From Amylibacter sp. (lineage in GTDB: Bacteria; Pseudomonadota; Alphaproteobacteria; Rhodobacterales; Rhodobacteraceae): a stretch of DNA of 64,000 bases. This document shows, piece by piece, positions 1 through 9,549 of the stretch; position 1 is the first letter of the stretch, and every line of letters begins with the position of its first letter. The stretch is from the NCBI GenBank assembly GCA_021775355.1, contig JAJFHZ010000023.1:61716-125715 (forward strand), in the 5' to 3' direction. The notes under the pieces are model-generated. The model ran no database searches and had not been told where the DNA came from. It worked only from the letters and a program-made list of their open reading frames with translations. Position numbers and translations under genes: made by a program.

Positions 1-531
1 CTTGGGCAAGGGTAGGGGTACAATATAGTTTTTCAGTATCCGGCTGATCAACCCAAGCCGTGCTGCGCCTTCCAGCTCGCTTTGAATGGTTGGAAAGCGG
101 AAAGCCGTGATATGCGGATCATTTTTGGGCCCGTGAATATAACTGCCTGCGAAACCTGCATCCGGGTTGTTTTGCAGCTGCACCAACAGTAATTTTATCG
201 CATCTTTTCCGGGGAAAGCATCGGAGTTCAGAATATACACATAGTCAGGCGCATCACCATTAGGTAAACGCGCACGCATACCAACATTATTACCTGCACC
301 AAAGCCACCATTATGGCCGGATTGAATAACTTGCACACGATCGGGTTTCAGATCCAGCACATGAACGGCCTTCACAAGGGTTTCATATGATCCATCCTGA
401 CTGTCATTATCAACAATTGTAATTGCACCCTCAATGCCATCCATCTCACGCAAAGCTGCTGATAATGACTGTAATGTCATATCAGGTGTTTTGTAATTTA
501 GGATGACGGTTAAAACCGTTGGTTGACGCAT
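1..531 (-). CDS. GT2 family glycosyltransferase, partial (C-terminus outside window)
   Basis: My own translation of the minus strand from an ATG at 531 gives 177 codons open to the window edge. The N-terminus MRQPTVLTVILNYKTPD, then IVDNDSQDGS, a GGFGAGNN segment and ILNSDAF match the GT-A fold of rhamnosyltransferase-like GT2 enzymes; NSDA stands where the DxD-type metal motif lies. It would transfer a sugar from a nucleotide donor to a surface glycan or lipid acceptor on the cytoplasmic side. The start lies 5 nt downstream of the polyketide synthase stop codon, so the two are almost certainly cotranscribed. The donor and acceptor cannot be told from sequence, and the C-terminal part is not visible. 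Confidence 0.85.
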   Translation of the reverse strand, partial: MRQPTVLTVILNYKTPDMTLQSLSAALREMDGIEGAITIVDNDSQDGSYETLVKAVHVLDLKPDRVQVIQSGHNGGFGAGNNVGMRARLPNGDAPDYVYILNSDAFPGKDAIKLLLVQLQNNPDAGFAGSYIHGPKNDPHITAFRFPTIQSELEGAARLGLISRILKNYIVPLPLPK

Positions 532-536
532 CACAT

Positions 537-3500
537 TCACTCCGCTGCTTCTATAAACAAACCGACCGATGATCGTTCGGCAGGCGCGGATGTTTCTTCT
601 GCAGTTTTAATGCATTCTTTCATGCGCGCAGCCAAGACACGGACATTCGGTTCCAGCACCATTGAATCGTGATCCCCCGGTACTTCAAAGGTGCGCATAT
701 TAAGGGTCCATTGACCCCAATCATTGTCAGGCAGGACATACGCGCGTTGTTTGTCGACCCATCTGTTATGGGATACTTTCCAATGTCCCAAAAGCGGCGG
801 ACGGAATAATGCAACAGACCCGTTCCAAGGTTTCATCGAATAAGCTTCAAGAGATTGAAGAAACGCCGTTTCAATGCCGGCATTGTTAAACTGATGTTCC
901 ACGTCGTTTTCAGGCGCGGTTGTTTTCAGGCGACGTTTTGCCAGCTCCCATCTAATACGGTTAATCGGCCATTGCAGCAGATGTTTAATGCCTTTTTCTT
1001 TTAAATTATGCCACTGGATCAATGCGCGGTCTTTTCCTGTCAATGCACGCCTGTGTGGTAACGGTGTATCCAGCATGACAAGTAGAGAAACTGTTTCCCC
1101 GGCCGCTTCAAGCTGATGTACAATTTCATAAGCGGTTATACCACCACCGGAAAACCCGCCCAACAAATAGGGACCGTGCGGTTGCACAATACGCATTTCA
1201 GCAATGTAATCGGCAGCCGCATCATACAAAGAGTCGTGCGGTTTTTCATCGCCATAAAGGCCACGGGCCTGCAGCCCGTAAAATGGGCGACCCGACCCCA
1301 GCAAGTGTGCCAAATGACGTAAGTTCAACACATTGCCAAACATCCCGGCTACAAGAAAAAACGGGGGCTTTGAGCTATCCTCACTTTCATACATCGCGAC
1401 AAGATGTTTAAAACGTTGGGTAGTGGATGTAGATTTTTTGGGTTTTGCAGCTTCATGATCTGCATCGTCATCCGTACTTCCCACCTGTTCGGCTATCAAT
1501 GCCGCGCATTTTTCAATGGTAGGGGCTTCAAATAAAACCGATATTGGAAACTCAATTTGATAGGCCTTTTTTACCTTTGAAAACAGTCGTACTGCAATCA
1601 GAGAATGACCGCCCAAATCAAAAAAGCTGTCTGTAATGCCAACCTGTTGCACACCCAAAAGATCTTCCCAATAGCCAACAAGTGTGCGCTGTATATCGTT
1701 CGAAGGCTCAATATAATCTGTGTCCAATTGCGGGCGATCAAACTTTTGACCCATACTTTTTTGATCGTCGGTTGTGTTTGCGCTTTGCTGCACCAATTCA
1801 TTTAGATCAAGCGATGATACAAAAATCTGTGGCAAACCGATGGTGATTGCCCGGCGAAATGCGGCGGCGCCCTCCGAGGGAATAATCCCTTGAGTTAAAT
1901 TGTGTTGCAAACGCTCTTCTGCCGCTGAAAATGATCCTTGTTGTGGGTGATTATTCTGTTCAAACACAACTTCGCTCGCGGACAAAGGCTGTGAATTTGC
2001 AAGTGAGCCCGCATTCTCTAGGCGTTTAATGGAAAAGCCTTCTATAGCGACACACACAGACCCGTCTGCATCGCAAATAGCAACATCGAATGAAGCAACA
2101 TGAGCATCCGTTGATTTAGCATCTGAATTGCGTACCCAACTGAAAACCCGCTCCGGCAAAGGTTTATGAACCCGTACAGAACTATAAGACACCGGCACCC
2201 ACAAATGGGTCGGTTGATAACCTTTGATCAGCTTCATTGCCCAGCCTGTCGCAAGGTCAAGAAGGGCAGGGTGTAACACATAGCCCTGTTCAATATCGCG
2301 GCGATGTTCAAACGGTAAATGCAATTCAGCAATACCTTCATCCCTGCCGTAAGCAAGACGTTGCAGAACATGCCAACGTGGCCCAAAATTCAAATGCTCT
2401 TCTTGTGTGGAACGAACGGTTTGACCTTTTGAGGCGGTAATTTCTTCTTCGTTGCAACGGGCAAAGATTTCCATTGGATTTAGAGGGACTGGCTTAGGTA
2501 ACGGAACAAGTGCAAGGGTGGCTTGCGCGTTCAGTTGAAAGCCTTTGCGCCCATCCAAAGAACAATCACTTCTAACCTCAAAATCATATCCGACCGCAGA
2601 ACGGGCCAATGTAATCTGGACCTCACGATTTTCCGTGTCACCTACCTGTAAAGGGCGTAAAAATAACATGTCGCGTATTTCAACGACCGTATCTTCACCA
2701 TTGGCGCGCAAGGCTTCTGCGGCCAATTCCAAATACCCGGTGCCGGGCATAATGGCATTTCCTGCTTTTGTTCGGTGTTCATTTAAAACCCATCGTCCAT
2801 GAGCGGTGTAACTGGCCGCAAACATCCGGTTGCCGCTTGTATCAAACGTTGCTTCATCCAAAAGAGGGGCGTTAATAGGTTCTTTTGGGGGCAGTTCCTG
2901 CAATCCAATGCGGTCTGCGACAGCTTGCGCCGCCATACCGACCTCATTCCATATGCCCCAATTGATCGCCACAACTTGGGTGTCATCACCTTTGCGGCTT
3001 TTGGCATAAGCGTTCAAATATTCATTGGCAGCCAGATAGTCTACCTGACCTGCGGGGGCTATTACGGTACTGGTTGACGAAAACAGAACCATCCAATCCA
3101 ACGCGCCGTCAGGAAACAGTTTATGCAAAACCTGCGTTCCATGAATTTTAGGGGCAAGAACATCTTCGATTGCAGCAGAGTTCTTCGTCAATAACGGGCC
3201 ATCATCTACAACGCCTGCGGCATGAATTACGCCATCAATTTTTCCAAAACGCGCCTGTGCTTGGTCAACGACTGTTGACATCTCGACCAGGTTACAGACA
3301 TCAGCAGTGACAACCATAACATCGCCACCCATTGCTTTTAATTTCTGCACGGCACGAATGCGTTTTGCAGTTTTGTCATTAGGGCTGTGCATCAGCAGGT
3401 AACGGTTCCAGTTTTCCGTTTCGGGCAAACCTGTGCGTGCTAACAAAATAATCTTGGCTTGATGATTTTTAACCATATCTTCAGCAAGAGTCAGACCAAT

Positions 3501-6500
3501 ACCACCAAAGCCGCCTGTAATCAGATAAACTCCGCCGGTTTTATAAACCAGCGTTTGATCGCCTTCCAAGTCAGGCAATTTAACGGCTTCAAAATCAAGC
3601 TCAAACCGTTTTTCCCCACGTAGGGCCGCTATCGTGTTCTGGGCAGGGGCTAATAAATCTTCCAGTATTTTTGTGGCAAGTGCGTTCACCTTGGAAACAT
3701 CTGTCTTAATTTTTCCCCACCACAATAAACTGCTTTTATGTGTTTCAGGTGCTAAAGCATGGCCAACATCCACATCCAACACAGCACAGGTCACACCCGG
3801 GAACTCACGGGGGATAACCCGTACAGGGCCTAGTATTGTGGCCTTTTCCGGGTAGATTAAACGTTCGTCTTTTACTTGGGCAGCACCAGAAGTTATCGCC
3901 GTAATATGTAGTGGCGTAGGTAGGTTTTCATCAGCAATAGCCTGCGCCAAAAACACCAGAGAATAAAACCCCTGTTCCTGATTTTGATGGAAAACGCTGC
4001 TGCCGGGGCGGAAGTTCTCTTCTTGTGTCAAAAGCCAGAAGTTAACAATACGGTTGGGGGCAATACCGCGCCCGACCAAATCTTTAATCAACAGATCAAA
4101 GCCTTCGCGACCACGTTCAGGGGCAAGGACATAACTTGTCTCATCTGTACGGGCGAAAGCATCACCTGTACGCACCTCAATAACGGTTTGTCCCGCATTG
4201 CGCAGGCGATCGGCCACTCGTGACCCAATCCCAAGTGTATCAATCAACATCAACCATGTTTGCTTGCCTGCAGCATTCAGGTCTTTATCGACATCAAGGG
4301 TACAATCCGCCAAACGAGGATGCCAGATGGGTTGGGAACCCCAGCTTGTCGGGTCGTTGTTACGGATCAAATAGTTTGAAACTTCGGTGCCTACCTTTTT
4401 ACCCGGTTCTATGAAATAAGATGCCCTTTGAAACGCATAGGTAGGCAACACAACTCGCTGGCGTTTCACATCCCCCCAAATCTGCGTCCAGTCTATATTG
4501 GCACCTGCCGCCCAAAGACGCCCAAGAACACCCATAAAATAGACGTCATCCGCGATCTTCTGATCAGGATGCCGTAAAGAGCTTAAAGTTTGTTGCGCAT
4601 CAACATCGTTGTTCATCGCCGCCAAAGAACTTAATGCTTTGCCGGGGCCAACTTCCAGATAAATCCGATTGGGTTGCTGGGACAGCATTGTGATGCAATC
4701 GGCAAAATGAATGGTTCCACGCAAATGCTTAACCCAATATTCCGGGTTGGTCGCTTCATCATCCGTGATAAATTTACCTGTTCGATTTGATACAATCGGA
4801 ATTTGTGGCGGGTTTAGTGTAACAGTGCGCAGAAAATCACCGAATTTTTCTAGTATAGGGTCCAGCATCCGTGAATGCGCGGCAATATCAATAGCAATAC
4901 GTTGGCAGGCAATGCCGCGACTCGACAGTTGTTTTTCAACGCGCTCTAGGGCTTCTGTTGCGCCGGACACCACAGAAAGTTCCGGTGCATTCACACTGGC
5001 CAAATCCAGATCATCGCCCAAAAGTTCCCGTATATCCTGCTCCGGAAGCGGTATGCTTAACATACCGCCGGCAGGGATTGTATCAAACAACTGACCGCGC
5101 AAATGCACCAGATTTATGCAATCTTCAAAGGACAGAACACCCGCCAAACATGCAGCTGTATTTTCACCCATACTGTGGCCAACCAACACGCTTGGGCGCA
5201 CACCCCAAGACATCCATAATTTCGCCAGCGCGTATTCGATGATCATAATCAACGGTAATTGCACTGATGGCTGCTTTAACTGTTCAGCTGCAGCATCAGC
5301 GTCTTGCTCTTCAGGTAGCCACAACGCACGAATATCGTAGTCCAGTTTCAGTTGTAGATTGTCTAACCCACGATCAACCCACTCTTGAAACACCGGTTCG
5401 GTTTCATATAAATTGCGCGCCATTCCCGTAAACTGCGCACCACCGCCCGGAAACATGAAAACAACCTCTGCGCTATCACCCACAGGTCGATGGTTGAAAA
5501 CGCGCAACGAATCATTGGTTTCTAACAGTGCCGCCGCTTCTTCATGGGTTTCCGCAACCAGAACACGGCGATATTCAAACTGACGGCGTCCTTCTTTCAG
5601 GGTGAAAGATATATCGGCAAGTGATTGATCAGTGTGGCTGCGCAAGTGTTCGGCCAAGGCTTTAGCATTTGCTTCCAACGCTGTTTTAGACCGCCCTGAA
5701 ACTGTCAAAATATGAAATGGCCAGTCAGAAAGCTCTGATGCCACACTTTCAGGAGCTTCTTCCAACACGACATGCGCATTGGTACCGCCTACGCCTAAGG
5801 AATTTACACCCGCCCTCCGCGGGCCTGTCTGGGACACCCAATCCTTCAGTTCTGCATTCACAGCAAATGGGCTGTTTTCAAAATCAATTGCAGGGTTCGG
5901 TTTTTCATAACCAATACTTGGGGGAATTTGTCTGTTGTGCAAAGACATTGCCGTTTTGATCAAGCTTGCAGCACCCGCAGCAGTATCCAGATGCCCTATA
6001 TTGGATTTGACAGAGCCAATCTTGCAAAATCCTATTTTATCCGTGGTTCGGCCAAAAGCTTCAGTCAATGCGGCAACCTCTATCGGGTCACCCAGATATG
6101 TGCCCGTACCGTGACATTCCACATAATCAATACTGTCAGCAGATACGCCGGCAACAGCTTGTGCTTCTGCAATTGCACCTGCTTGTCCATCAACGCTCGG
6201 GGCAAGGTATCCTGCTTTTGCCGCGCCATCATTGTTTACGGCCGTACCTTTGATCACACCCCAAATGTGATCTCCATCAGCAAGGGCATCCGACAGACGA
6301 CGCAGAACAACCACACCAGCACCACTGCCAAAAACTGTTCCCTCTGCTCGGTGATCAAATGCATGGCAGTGTCCATCAGGGGACAGTATCTCACCATCTT
6401 CAAAGATATATCCACGCCCATGCGGCAACTCGATCGTAGCCCCACCCGCCAATGCCATATCACACTCACCCGTCAGCAATGACTGACAAGCATAATGCGT

Positions 6501-7076
6501 AGCCACAAGTGACGTAGAGCACGCAGTTTGTAGGTTTATACTTGGGCCCTTTAAATCCAGTATATGGCTAAGCCTTGTCGCCATGAAATCTTTGTCGTTG
6601 CCCGTGTGACGCAACAAAAACATACCTGTATCTTTTACAAGATCAGGATTGGAACAGACATTGAAATAAAAGTAACTGCCCATACCGCAACCCGCAAACA
6701 CCCCCACACGTCCGGCGAAACTTTCCGGGGTGTGCCCCGCAATTTCCAGCGCTTCCCACGAGGTTTCCAAAAATTTACGATGTTGTGGGTCCATAATGGC
6801 CGCTTCTTTGGGGCTTAAACCAAAGAAATCGGCATCAAACATTTTATAACCGTCTAAAGTAGCTGCAGAAGCAACATAGTTTTTATGGTGAATGCGGCCC
6901 GGATCTTCGCCTGCTTCGATTAAGTCTTCATTGCTAAGTTTAGCAATGGATTCAATGCCATCACGTAAATTAGACCAATATCTGGATAAAGAACTTGCGC
7001 CAGGCAAGTTAACGGCCATGCCCACAATGGCCACATCGTTTTCAACGCAATCATTTTGCGATTTTTCATTCACCAT
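537..7076 (-). CDS. Type I polyketide synthase (KS-AT-KR-DH-ACP-TE)
   Basis: A 2179-residue single-module synthase. Ketosynthase ~10-440 has Cys186 (TACSTS), His322 (CHGTGT) and His362 (NIGHLD). Acyltransferase ~540-830 has Ser635 (GHSMGE); the specificity motif reads IAAHS, so the extender unit is unclear. Ketoreductase ~1000-1380 has TGGFGGIG at 1187-1194 and Tyr1347/Asn1351. A dehydratase-like hot-dog region ~1410-1690 has His1434 and HPALLDLATG with Asp1607. The carrier protein ~1795-1865 has the phosphopantetheine Ser1825 (LGGHS). The thioesterase ~1900-2150 has Ser1976 (GFSGGG), Asp2003 and His2136. The KR-before-DH order is not the canonical DH-KR order. No enoylreductase is seen, so an unsaturated or hydroxylated acyl product released by the TE is inferred. 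Its neighbours are glycosyltransferases and a flippase, which suggests the acyl chain ends up on a glycolipid. No phosphopantetheinyl transferase is in the window. Confidence 0.93.
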   Translation of the reverse strand: MVNEKSQNDCVENDVAIVGMAVNLPGASSLSRYWSNLRDGIESIAKLSNEDLIEAGEDPGRIHHKNYVASAATLDGYKMFDADFFGLSPKEAAIMDPQHRKFLETSWEALEIAGHTPESFAGRVGVFAGCGMGSYFYFNVCSNPDLVKDTGMFLLRHTGNDKDFMATRLSHILDLKGPSINLQTACSTSLVATHYACQSLLTGECDMALAGGATIELPHGRGYIFEDGEILSPDGHCHAFDHRAEGTVFGSGAGVVVLRRLSDALADGDHIWGVIKGTAVNNDGAAKAGYLAPSVDGQAGAIAEAQAVAGVSADSIDYVECHGTGTYLGDPIEVAALTEAFGRTTDKIGFCKIGSVKSNIGHLDTAAGAASLIKTAMSLHNRQIPPSIGYEKPNPAIDFENSPFAVNAELKDWVSQTGPRRAGVNSLGVGGTNAHVVLEEAPESVASELSDWPFHILTVSGRSKTALEANAKALAEHLRSHTDQSLADISFTLKEGRRQFEYRRVLVAETHEEAAALLETNDSLRVFNHRPVGDSAEVVFMFPGGGAQFTGMARNLYETEPVFQEWVDRGLDNLQLKLDYDIRALWLPEEQDADAAAEQLKQPSVQLPLIMIIEYALAKLWMSWGVRPSVLVGHSMGENTAACLAGVLSFEDCINLVHLRGQLFDTIPAGGMLSIPLPEQDIRELLGDDLDLASVNAPELSVVSGATEALERVEKQLSSRGIACQRIAIDIAAHSRMLDPILEKFGDFLRTVTLNPPQIPIVSNRTGKFITDDEATNPEYWVKHLRGTIHFADCITMLSQQPNRIYLEVGPGKALSSLAAMNNDVDAQQTLSSLRHPDQKIADDVYFMGVLGRLWAAGANIDWTQIWGDVKRQRVVLPTYAFQRASYFIEPGKKVGTEVSNYLIRNNDPTSWGSQPIWHPRLADCTLDVDKDLNAAGKQTWLMLIDTLGIGSRVADRLRNAGQTVIEVRTGDAFARTDETSYVLAPERGREGFDLLIKDLVGRGIAPNRIVNFWLLTQEENFRPGSSVFHQNQEQGFYSLVFLAQAIADENLPTPLHITAITSGAAQVKDERLIYPEKATILGPVRVIPREFPGVTCAVLDVDVGHALAPETHKSSLLWWGKIKTDVSKVNALATKILEDLLAPAQNTIAALRGEKRFELDFEAVKLPDLEGDQTLVYKTGGVYLITGGFGGIGLTLAEDMVKNHQAKIILLARTGLPETENWNRYLLMHSPNDKTAKRIRAVQKLKAMGGDVMVVTADVCNLVEMSTVVDQAQARFGKIDGVIHAAGVVDDGPLLTKNSAAIEDVLAPKIHGTQVLHKLFPDGALDWMVLFSSTSTVIAPAGQVDYLAANEYLNAYAKSRKGDDTQVVAINWGIWNEVGMAAQAVADRIGLQELPPKEPINAPLLDEATFDTSGNRMFAASYTAHGRWVLNEHRTKAGNAIMPGTGYLELAAEALRANGEDTVVEIRDMLFLRPLQVGDTENREVQITLARSAVGYDFEVRSDCSLDGRKGFQLNAQATLALVPLPKPVPLNPMEIFARCNEEEITASKGQTVRSTQEEHLNFGPRWHVLQRLAYGRDEGIAELHLPFEHRRDIEQGYVLHPALLDLATGWAMKLIKGYQPTHLWVPVSYSSVRVHKPLPERVFSWVRNSDAKSTDAHVASFDVAICDADGSVCVAIEGFSIKRLENAGSLANSQPLSASEVVFEQNNHPQQGSFSAAEERLQHNLTQGIIPSEGAAAFRRAITIGLPQIFVSSLDLNELVQQSANTTDDQKSMGQKFDRPQLDTDYIEPSNDIQRTLVGYWEDLLGVQQVGITDSFFDLGGHSLIAVRLFSKVKKAYQIEFPISVLFEAPTIEKCAALIAEQVGSTDDDADHEAAKPKKSTSTTQRFKHLVAMYESEDSSKPPFFLVAGMFGNVLNLRHLAHLLGSGRPFYGLQARGLYGDEKPHDSLYDAAADYIAEMRIVQPHGPYLLGGFSGGGITAYEIVHQLEAAGETVSLLVMLDTPLPHRRALTGKDRALIQWHNLKEKGIKHLLQWPINRIRWELAKRRLKTTAPENDVEHQFNNAGIETAFLQSLEAYSMKPWNGSVALFRPPLLGHWKVSHNRWVDKQRAYVLPDNDWGQWTLNMRTFEVPGDHDSMVLEPNVRVLAARMKECIKTAEETSAPAERSSVGLFIEAAE

Positions 7077-7143
7077 TTTTCAATACTCGTACACTTATAA
7101 ACTCATTACGCGAAAAGGTGATTCTACTTACAGTAGCGACCTT

Positions 7144-7172
7144 TCTTGTTACTTAGTGAAATTTACTGTCAA
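7144..7172 (-). promoter_or_regulatory. Possible promoter of the polyketide synthase gene
   Basis: The 145-nt AT-rich gap between the flippase stop and the synthase start contains TTGACA on the minus strand (7172-7167). A 17-nt spacer separates it from a poor -10 match, ACAAGA (7149-7144). The -35 is perfect but the -10 is weak, so this is a candidate only. Readthrough from the upstream flippase gene is the alternative. Confidence 0.25.
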
Positions 7173-7221
7173 AATTATGGCGCTTCCTCAAAAATATTTT
7201 TTATTTAGCTTTTACCATTTT

Positions 7222-8586
7222 TTACAAGATAAGTACCTTAAGGGCTAAAATTGCATCAAGATTGTACCATATCGCGGCTAATCCGATTAACAAACCAGCA
7301 GCGGAACACATTGCATCATGCAAAGGATCCCAAGCTCCCTGACGTCGTGCCAACCAAACAACCACAGGATAAATTGCCACAATCGCAATACCCTGACTAA
7401 CCAATGCGCCAAACAATCCAGCCATTTGTACACCAATAAGAAGTGCTGAAATCATGACAACAGCCTTTGATGCGGCAAGAACAAAAAACCGCCGTGCATC
7501 ACCGGATGCAAGGGCTGCCTGATCATATGTCAGGACAATAATCATAGGGATTTGCATGCATGCGGATAGTACAACAATCGCACCTGCATATTTATAGCGT
7601 TGGTCATATAAAAGATCGACTAAAGCAACGCCAAAAAATGCAAAGACCAGCAGCATACTTAAACTGGATACAGTTATCCCGAACCGCATTATCCGCAGTT
7701 TATTATAGTTATCGACAGAAACCGAAGGCGGTCTTTCACGGTACAACGGAATAAGGGTTTTATGAGCGATTGCAGAGCTTAGCAACAAAGGAAAACTGGC
7801 CAGAAAAAACCCGATGTTATAGACGCCAAGCGCATCAAGCGTCAGGAACTTTCCAAGAATCATCTTGTCGCCCTGTAAAAATAAAAACCCGGAAACCGTA
7901 CTTAAAAATATCCATTTACCGAATGTAATCAGTTCATGCGCTGCCGTCTTTTCCCACCTGAATTTATTGCGCGCTCCGGGCAGAAATACATCATACATCA
8001 AAAGTTGGACAAAACCGCTGATCAGCCCGCTAAACACAAAAGCCCAAACGGAACGCAGCAAATATGCCAATATAATAGCACTACCCGCCGCTACTAACTG
8101 CGTTGCAATTTGGATAATGTTAACACGCCCCAACAACAAATGGCGTTGGGCTGTTTCCAACCGTGTCGGGTTGAAGCCGGCAATCAGCAAACCAAGTCCG
8201 GCAACCGGAACCAGTTGGGCCAATAGCGGTTCTGCATAAAATCGCGCCACCGGCAAAGCGATTGCACAAGAAGCAACCCACAAACAAAACCCGCGTATGA
8301 CCTGAATTGACCATGCAGTGTTTAGAAAATCCGGGTCATCACCGCGTTTGCTTTGCATAATCGAAGGCCCGACACCTATGTCCGAAAACATAACCAAGCC
8401 CTGCATGAAAACCATAACAAGGGCCATCATGCCAAAAACTTCGGGGAATAATAAGCGGGTCATGATCAGGTTCGTGGCCAGCCGTATAACCTGTGACGCG
8501 CCATATCCGGCAACAATCCACACCGAACCGCGCAACGCACGTGCACGCAATCCTTCACCGCGCAGGTGCTTGGTTATGGCTTTCAT
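7222..8586 (-). CDS. Oligosaccharide flippase (Wzx/RfbX-like, MATE-superfamily fold)
   Basis: This 454-residue protein is hydrophobic almost throughout, with about 12-14 membrane segments. It has the typical N-terminus of polysaccharide-synthesis flippases: a short basic leader, then GSVWIVAGYGASQVIRLATN and TRLLFPEVFGMMALV. Members move lipid-linked oligosaccharides from the cytoplasmic to the periplasmic face of the inner membrane. The start overlaps the stop of the upstream GT2 gene as ATGA, showing translational coupling. The PKS gene lies 145 nt downstream on the same strand. A lipid-linked glycan made by the neighbouring glycosyltransferases is the likely cargo; that is inference. Confidence 0.87.
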   Translation of the reverse strand: MKAITKHLRGEGLRARALRGSVWIVAGYGASQVIRLATNLIMTRLLFPEVFGMMALVMVFMQGLVMFSDIGVGPSIMQSKRGDDPDFLNTAWSIQVIRGFCLWVASCAIALPVARFYAEPLLAQLVPVAGLGLLIAGFNPTRLETAQRHLLLGRVNIIQIATQLVAAGSAIILAYLLRSVWAFVFSGLISGFVQLLMYDVFLPGARNKFRWEKTAAHELITFGKWIFLSTVSGFLFLQGDKMILGKFLTLDALGVYNIGFFLASFPLLLSSAIAHKTLIPLYRERPPSVSVDNYNKLRIMRFGITVSSLSMLLVFAFFGVALVDLLYDQRYKYAGAIVVLSACMQIPMIIVLTYDQAALASGDARRFFVLAASKAVVMISALLIGVQMAGLFGALVSQGIAIVAIYPVVVWLARRQGAWDPLHDAMCSAAGLLIGLAAIWYNLDAILALKVLIL

Positions 8587-9422
8587 CGTCCGCGGCTCCA
8601 GTCTGTACTATTTGCTTTATTGCGCAAACGCACAGCGACAGCAACGGCAGCATATACACAAAATCCGATAGGATCTTTTACAGCCATTTTCATGACTCGT
8701 GTAAAACCAACCTGCGATTTATCATCATTTTTCATCAAACCGGGATATTGTTTTACAATCTGCATAACGCCTGCATCTTGGCGATTTCTAACCTTAACCA
8801 AATTCGAAAATCCTTCCACGATAGGCCATAGATATGTAGCGGAAACACTGATCCGTTCCTCTGGGCTGAATTGCAAGCGTACAAACGTATCATCTGATAT
8901 AATATCCGGAAAATGGTCCCATCGGGCGCGTCCTTGCCCATTCACTGCAAACAATCCACACCCCGGCACCCCTTGAGTAAAAAACGGCACACGGGCATAA
9001 ATGCGTTTGTAAGCGCGGCTAATCCATGTTTTTGGTTGCGTAATAATAACAGTCCCACTGGCATAAACAGGGACATCCGCATTCAGTACTGCATGTAACT
9101 GGCCAATTAACAGGGGGCTGACAATAACATCCGCATCAAGGTAAATGCGGATGTCGTATGATGCACATTCATCACCAATATTCAACGCATTCAGCTTGCC
9201 CCCTTCCTGCACATTCAGCACAATCAAATACCAACCTTTCGATACGGCCATATCCGTATAATCGGACGCAATGGTGGCAGTATCATCGTTACATCCATTG
9301 GCAATAACAATAATTTCAGGGCGCTTATCTGGTGCTTGTGGCAAAGGTGATGCCAGTATAGCAGCAAGACAAGCACCAATCCGGTCTGCTTCATTATTTG
9401 CCGGTATCAACACACTTATCAT
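8583..9422 (-). CDS. GT2 family glycosyltransferase with C-terminal membrane segment
   Basis: This 279-residue protein begins MISVLIPANNEADRIGACL, the nucleotide-sugar binding start of GT2 enzymes. The metal-binding motif is in RIYLDADVIVS, and the acceptor-site segment reads ISDDTFVR. The last ~40 residues contain a hydrophobic stretch (GFCVYAAVAVAVRL) that probably anchors it to the inner membrane. It is the first gene of a leftward group (GT2, flippase, PKS, GT2) and overlaps the flippase start by 4 nt. It is divergent from the GT4 gene across a ~125-nt gap, so a shared promoter region is likely. The sugar is unknown. Confidence 0.87.
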   Translation of the reverse strand: MISVLIPANNEADRIGACLAAILASPLPQAPDKRPEIIVIANGCNDDTATIASDYTDMAVSKGWYLIVLNVQEGGKLNALNIGDECASYDIRIYLDADVIVSPLLIGQLHAVLNADVPVYASGTVIITQPKTWISRAYKRIYARVPFFTQGVPGCGLFAVNGQGRARWDHFPDIISDDTFVRLQFSPEERISVSATYLWPIVEGFSNLVKVRNRQDAGVMQIVKQYPGLMKNDDKSQVGFTRVMKMAVKDPIGFCVYAAVAVAVRLRNKANSTDWSRGR

Positions 9423-9549
9423 AGATTTAGCGCTTTCATTGCCATAAGCTCTTATGAAACCCTTGGTATAATCTCTAATTCAGTTTAGGCATCCGCTAAG
9501 GGTGACGTTGTGTCAAGTTAACTTAAGGCTGTATAATGAGATTTATGAC

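Noticed and set aside
5928..6482. Open + strand frame of 184 codons opposite the polyketide synthase
   Set aside because: It is fully antisense to the ketosynthase coding region, whose catalytic motifs are clear, and has no family features of its own.
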